Shown: positions 7,067-9,751 of the stretch, one piece after another
How the letters are laid out: each line of letters opens with the position of its first letter
How positions within the stretch are numbered: the first letter of the stretch is position 1
Source: an uncultured Bacteroidales bacterium
GTDB taxonomy: Bacteria > Bacteroidota > Bacteroidia > Bacteroidales > Paludibacteraceae
Direction of reading: 5' to 3'
Assembly (NCBI GenBank): GCA_903929065.1
Contig: CAIYTJ010000251.1
Span: 1 to 9,751 of the forward strand
DNA length: 9,751 bases
Made by a program: the position numbers and the translations under genes
Notes under the pieces: model-generated
What the model was told of the DNA's origin: nothing
Database searches by the model: none
What the model saw: the letters and a program-made list of their open reading frames with translations, nothing else

Positions 7067-8137
7067 TTATTTCACCACGGTAGCTTCCATGTTTTTAGCA
7101 CGGATTTGAATAAAAATCAATGAGCCGGCTTTACTATAAGCGGATTGAACGTAACCCATTCCTATTCCTTTTTTGCTGTCGGGAAGCATGGTTCCCGAAG
7201 TTACTTCACCAATTTTTTCTCCGGCTTCGTTTACTATTTCGTAGCCGTGACGGGGAATTCCTCGGTCAGTTAGTTCAAAACGAACCAGTTTACGGCTTGT
7301 ACCTTCAAGTTTTTGTTTTTCAAGCAACGGACGGTCGATAAAGTTCTTTCCTTCCACAAATTTAGTAATCCAGCCCAGTCCGGCTTCGATAGGTGACGTA
7401 GTATCATCAATATCGTTTCCGTATAAAGTAAATCCTTTTTCGAGGCGCAATGAATCGCGTGCTCCAAGACCAATCGGTTTAATGCCATAATCTGCTCCGG
7501 TAGCGAAAAGTGCATTCCAAATTTTCTCTCCGGCTTCGGGATAAAAATATAATTCGAAACCTCCGGCACCGGTATAACCGGTATTAGAAAGAATGACATT
7601 GTCAATTCCCGCAAAATCACCCACAGCAAAACCGTAATAAGGAATTTGTGAAAGATCAACACTTGTCAGTTTTTGAAGCATTTCTGTTGCTTTGGGTCCC
7701 TGAACGGCCAGTTGTGCCATCCAATCCGAAGCATTCTCCAGTTCGGCTTTCTCCGAGTTGTTAGCCACGCACCAGTTCCAGTCTTTTTCAATGTTGGAAG
7801 CATTTACCACCAATAAATATTTTTCAGGTTCGAAATGATAAACCAGCAAATCATCGACAATACCGCCTTTGCCGTTTGGAAAACAGGCATATTGCGCTTT
7901 GCCGATAGGAAGTGAAGAAACATCGTTCGAAGTTACTTTTTGAAGAAAAGCCAATGCATTCGGGCCTTTCACCCAAAATTCGCCCATGTGCGAAACATCG
8001 AAAACACCGACTGCATTACGAACAGTTATATGTTCGTCGGTGATTCCGCTATATTCGATAGGCATATTATAACCTGCAAACTCGTGCATTTTTGCGCCGA
8101 GCGCAATGTGAATGTTAGTAAATGGTGTTGTTTTCAT
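7067..8137 (-). CDS. gcvT: Aminomethyltransferase, T-protein of the glycine cleavage system
   Basis: GcvT takes the aminomethyl group from lipoylated H-protein, releases ammonia and forms 5,10-methylene-tetrahydrofolate. The 356-residue length is normal for the family. Diagnostic segments are present: VFDVSHMGE (45-53), GGIVDDLLVY (91-100) with D96 at the position of the conserved catalytic Asp, and VNASN (111-115). Further along come SNTGYTGAGGFELY (184-197), GLGARDSLRLEKGF (223-236) with the folate-site Arg227, and TSPIEAGLGW (247-256). The C-terminal barrel domain follows and contains TSGTMLPDSKKGIGMGYV (313-330). The start at 8137 has no Shine-Dalgarno sequence; an AT-rich leader, itself made of 10-bp repeats, lies directly in front. 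It follows pepT on the same strand after 134 bp and no clear own promoter is seen, so pepT-gcvT cotranscription is possible. gcvH and gcvP are not in the window. Confidence 0.97.
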   Translation of the reverse strand: MKTTPFTNIHIALGAKMHEFAGYNMPIEYSGITDEHITVRNAVGVFDVSHMGEFWVKGPNALAFLQKVTSNDVSSLPIGKAQYACFPNGKGGIVDDLLVYHFEPEKYLLVVNASNIEKDWNWCVANNSEKAELENASDWMAQLAVQGPKATEMLQKLTSVDLSQIPYYGFAVGDFAGIDNVILSNTGYTGAGGFELYFYPEAGEKIWNALFATGADYGIKPIGLGARDSLRLEKGFTLYGNDIDDTTSPIEAGLGWITKFVEGKNFIDRPLLEKQKLEGTSRKLVRFELTDRGIPRHGYEIVNEAGEKIGEVTSGTMLPDSKKGIGMGYVQSAYSKAGSLIFIQIRAKNMEATVVK

Positions 8138-8140
8138 TTA

Positions 8141-8276
8141 TTTAATTGTTACTCGTTGTTATTTATGGTTATTCATAGTTATTCGTAGTTGTTAATGGTT
8201 TTAATATCGCATGGCAAATAACTATCAATAACGCCGTAAGCAAATAACCATTAATAACGCGAAGCAAATATCTATT
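8141..8276. repeat. Head-to-head array of degenerate 10-bp repeats between pepT and gcvT
   Basis: From 8141 to 8200 six consecutive 10-bp units fit the plus-strand consensus ATTnATnGTT: tttaattgtt, actcgttgtt, atttatggtt, attcatagtt, attcgtagtt and gttaatggtt. From 8217 to 8276 the reverse complement (AATAACnATn) recurs as a pair (8217-8236), a 6-nt spacer, a pair (8243-8262), a 4-nt spacer and one decayed unit. The spacers with flanking bases repeat as GCAAAT-type joints about 25 bp apart. The halves pair well: 8168-8183 matches 8217-8232 at 15 of 16 positions, and 8188-8202 matches 8244-8258 at 13 of 15. The last unit covers the pepT stop codon and the first ends 3 nt from the gcvT start. 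The element is unidentified and shows no ORF. Confidence 0.8.
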
Positions 8277-9495
8277 TTTTCGCCAGTAATTCCGCAATTT
8301 TCACCACCACCATCATGGCTTTTTCCATGGATTGAACAGGAACATATTCGAATCGTCCATGGAAATTGTGGCCACCGGCAAAGATGTTAGGGCAGGGAAG
8401 ACCCATATACGAAAGTCGAGACCCGTCTGTTCCTCCACGAATTGGTTTCACGTTTGGTTTCACACCAACGGCTTCAATAGCTTCGAATGCCAAGTCAACC
8501 ACATGCATAACAGGTTCAACCATTTCTCGCATATTATAATACTGATCTTTAATATCGATTGTTGCAGTTCCTTCGCCAAATTCGGCATTGATTTTATTGA
8601 CCAAATGTATAATTTCTTTTTTGCGACGTTCAAAACGGTCGCGGTCGTGGTCGCGAATGATATAACTCAAAGTTGATTTCTCCACATTTCCTTCCATATT
8701 GGTAAGATGGTAAAAACCTTCATAGTTCTGAGTGTGTTCAGGTGTTTCCCAACGTGGCAACATCCCTACAAACTCCTGAGCAATGCGCATAGAGTTTCGC
8801 ATTTTATGATATGCATAACCCGGATGAACATTTAGTCCGTTGAAATGTACTTTGGCACCGGCCGCATTGAAGTTTTCGTATTCCAGTTCGCCAATTTCAC
8901 CACCATCCATGGTGTAAGCCCATTCGGCATTAAATTTATAAACATCAAAATGATCGGCACCCTGACCGATTTCTTCATCGGGAGTAAAGCCGACACGGAT
9001 CTTACCGTGTTTAATTTCCGGATGTGCAATTAGGTATTCCATAGCCGAAACAATTTCGGCAATTCCGGCTTTATCATCGGCGCCAAGCAAGGTTGTTCCG
9101 TCAGTTACCAGAATGTCCTGACCTTTATATTGAAGTATTTCGGGATATTTAGCCGTTTCGAAAACGATTCCTTTTTCGTCATTCAGCACAATGTCCTTTC
9201 CATCATAATTAGCTACTACACGTACTTTGACATGACGGCCGCTCATATCTGGACTGGTGTCCATATGCGAAATAAATCCGATGGTCGGAATGGCTTTATC
9301 GGTATTGGCAGGCAATGTAGCCATTACATAGCCGTTATTATCAAGCTCAACTTCGGTTAAACCAAGTGTTTTAAGTTCATCTACCAGATAATTAGCCAAA
9401 ACCATTTGCCCGGGTGTGCTGGGAGTCATGTTGGTGTTTTCGTCGGAAGTGGTGGTAAAGCTTACATATTTCAGAAATCGTTCGGTAATGTTCAT
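8272..9495 (-). CDS. pepT: Peptidase T (tripeptide aminopeptidase, M20 family)
   Basis: PepT is a cytoplasmic dizinc aminopeptidase that removes the N-terminal residue from tripeptides and so recycles amino acids. The 407 residues agree with the family length. The zinc site is complete and nearly collinear with E. coli PepT: H77 and D79 in SHMDTSPD, bridging D140 in LGADDKAG, E174/E175 in TPDEEIGQGAD (catalytic base and ligand), D197 in TMDGGEIG and H379 in GGHNFHGRFE. The dimerisation/lid domain sits between about 205 and 320 (for example GAKVHFNGLNVHPGYA). GGTDGSRLS (354-362) supplies the substrate-carboxylate site typical of PepT. No signal peptide is present. The ATG at 9495 follows a plausible -7 box. 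The stop codon lies inside the last decayed unit of the downstream repeat array, and gcvT follows on the same strand. Confidence 0.97.
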   Translation of the reverse strand: MNITERFLKYVSFTTTSDENTNMTPSTPGQMVLANYLVDELKTLGLTEVELDNNGYVMATLPANTDKAIPTIGFISHMDTSPDMSGRHVKVRVVANYDGKDIVLNDEKGIVFETAKYPEILQYKGQDILVTDGTTLLGADDKAGIAEIVSAMEYLIAHPEIKHGKIRVGFTPDEEIGQGADHFDVYKFNAEWAYTMDGGEIGELEYENFNAAGAKVHFNGLNVHPGYAYHKMRNSMRIAQEFVGMLPRWETPEHTQNYEGFYHLTNMEGNVEKSTLSYIIRDHDRDRFERRKKEIIHLVNKINAEFGEGTATIDIKDQYYNMREMVEPVMHVVDLAFEAIEAVGVKPNVKPIRGGTDGSRLSYMGLPCPNIFAGGHNFHGRFEYVPVQSMEKAMMVVVKIAELLAKK

Positions 9496-9522
9496 AATGA
9501 TATGGATTTAAAATTTCAGTCG

Positions 9523-9550
9523 CAAAATTACGTAAAATTTGGTATACAAA
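9523..9550 (-). promoter_or_regulatory. Probable promoter of pepT
   Basis: On the minus strand TTTG (9550-9547) precedes TAATTTTG (9530-9523), a perfect TAnnTTTG -7 box, with 16 bp between them, slightly short for this promoter type. The leader before the ATG at 9495 would be only about 15-20 nt. Confidence 0.45.
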
Positions 9551-9751
9551 TTCGTTTTTCAACCATTTTTTATTTATCCATTTCGCCACTTCATATTCTT
9601 CTCTTTTACTTATGTTATTTTTTTTATCTTTTATCAATTACATGATTATTTTTATATCAGTAAGTATTTATAAATTTATTGTTATTTTTGTTTTAAAATC
9701 AACCGCAAAGTGTGCAAAGAACAGCAAAGGAATAAAAAAAATCGTGTTATA
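9551..9751. other. AT-rich non-coding right end of the window
   Basis: About 200 bp of T-rich plus-strand sequence upstream of pepT hold no ORF with coding character, no tRNA-like fold and no clear terminator. Only the small GCAAAG repeat near the edge stands out. The neighbouring gene lies outside the window. Confidence 0.6.
9705..9729. repeat. Three GCAAAG units at about 10-bp spacing
   Basis: GCAAAG occurs at 9705-9710, 9714-9719 and 9724-9729, separated by 3 and 4 nt. This resembles the short CGCAAAG-type intergenic repeats often met in Bacteroidota genomes, from general familiarity rather than a search. The array may continue past the edge, and its role is unknown. Confidence 0.45.

Noticed and set aside
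7270..7662. 130-codon minus-strand ORF inside gcvT
   Set aside because: It is in a different frame of the same strand as a complete gcvT; the conserved GcvT motifs fall in the other frame.
8138..8271. Glycine riboswitch ahead of gcvT
   Set aside because: The gap consists of 10-bp repeats and shows none of the conserved GC-rich glycine aptamer cores.
8141..8276. CRISPR array
   Set aside because: The units are 10 bp, mostly contiguous and inverted between halves; there are no unique spacers of 30 bp or so and no cas genes.
9392..9637. 81-codon minus-strand ORF overlapping the pepT start
   Set aside because: It runs in another frame through the N-terminal codons of a clear pepT, sits across the likely pepT promoter, and its low-complexity Lys/Asn/His-rich translation resembles no family.
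1..9751. A novel multi-gene defence, mobile or biosynthetic system
   Set aside because: Every sizeable coding region is a recognisable family, five of the six being plain core enzymes; no transposase, integrase, phage gene or compositional break is visible.

Overview
The window looks like an ordinary housekeeping stretch of an AT-rich member of the Bacteroidota. The lineage call rests on three things: starts without good Shine-Dalgarno sequences, TAnnTTTG-type -7 boxes upstream of most genes, and proteins that read like Bacteroidota orthologues (RecF, a malic enzyme fused to a phosphotransacetylase-like domain, GcvT, PepT, and an adenosylcobalamin-dependent ribonucleotide reductase). A Marinilabiliales/Prolixibacteraceae-like organism is plausible but unproven.

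Layout. 1-2332 (minus) is nrdJ, a class II ribonucleotide reductase with a GTG start, cut by the left edge. 2333-2640 is non-coding; it holds a probable nrdJ promoter, a 13-bp direct repeat and a strong hairpin that probably ends recF. 2641-3729 (minus) is recF. 3730-3920 is a divergent promoter region. 3921-4574 (plus) is a small M15-type metallopeptidase lipoprotein. 4695-6995 (plus) is the malic enzyme/PTA fusion (maeB type), which converges on gcvT across a near-perfect shared terminator at 7014-7049. 7067-8137 (minus) is gcvT and 8272-9495 (minus) is pepT. The gap between those two is almost filled by short 10-bp repeats arranged head to head. 9496-9751 is T-rich, contains the likely pepT promoter and ends in a small GCAAAG repeat; no gene is visible there.

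Function. nrdJ and recF both serve DNA metabolism (dNTP supply, gap repair) but appear to be separate transcripts. The malic enzyme links the TCA cycle to pyruvate and NADPH. GcvT feeds one-carbon units from glycine into folate, and PepT releases amino acids from tripeptides, so the pepT-gcvT pair fits amino-acid catabolism loosely. No mobile element, phage gene, CRISPR array, toxin-antitoxin or defence system was found, and nothing suggests a new multi-gene system. The most unusual element is the 10-bp repeat cassette between pepT and gcvT.
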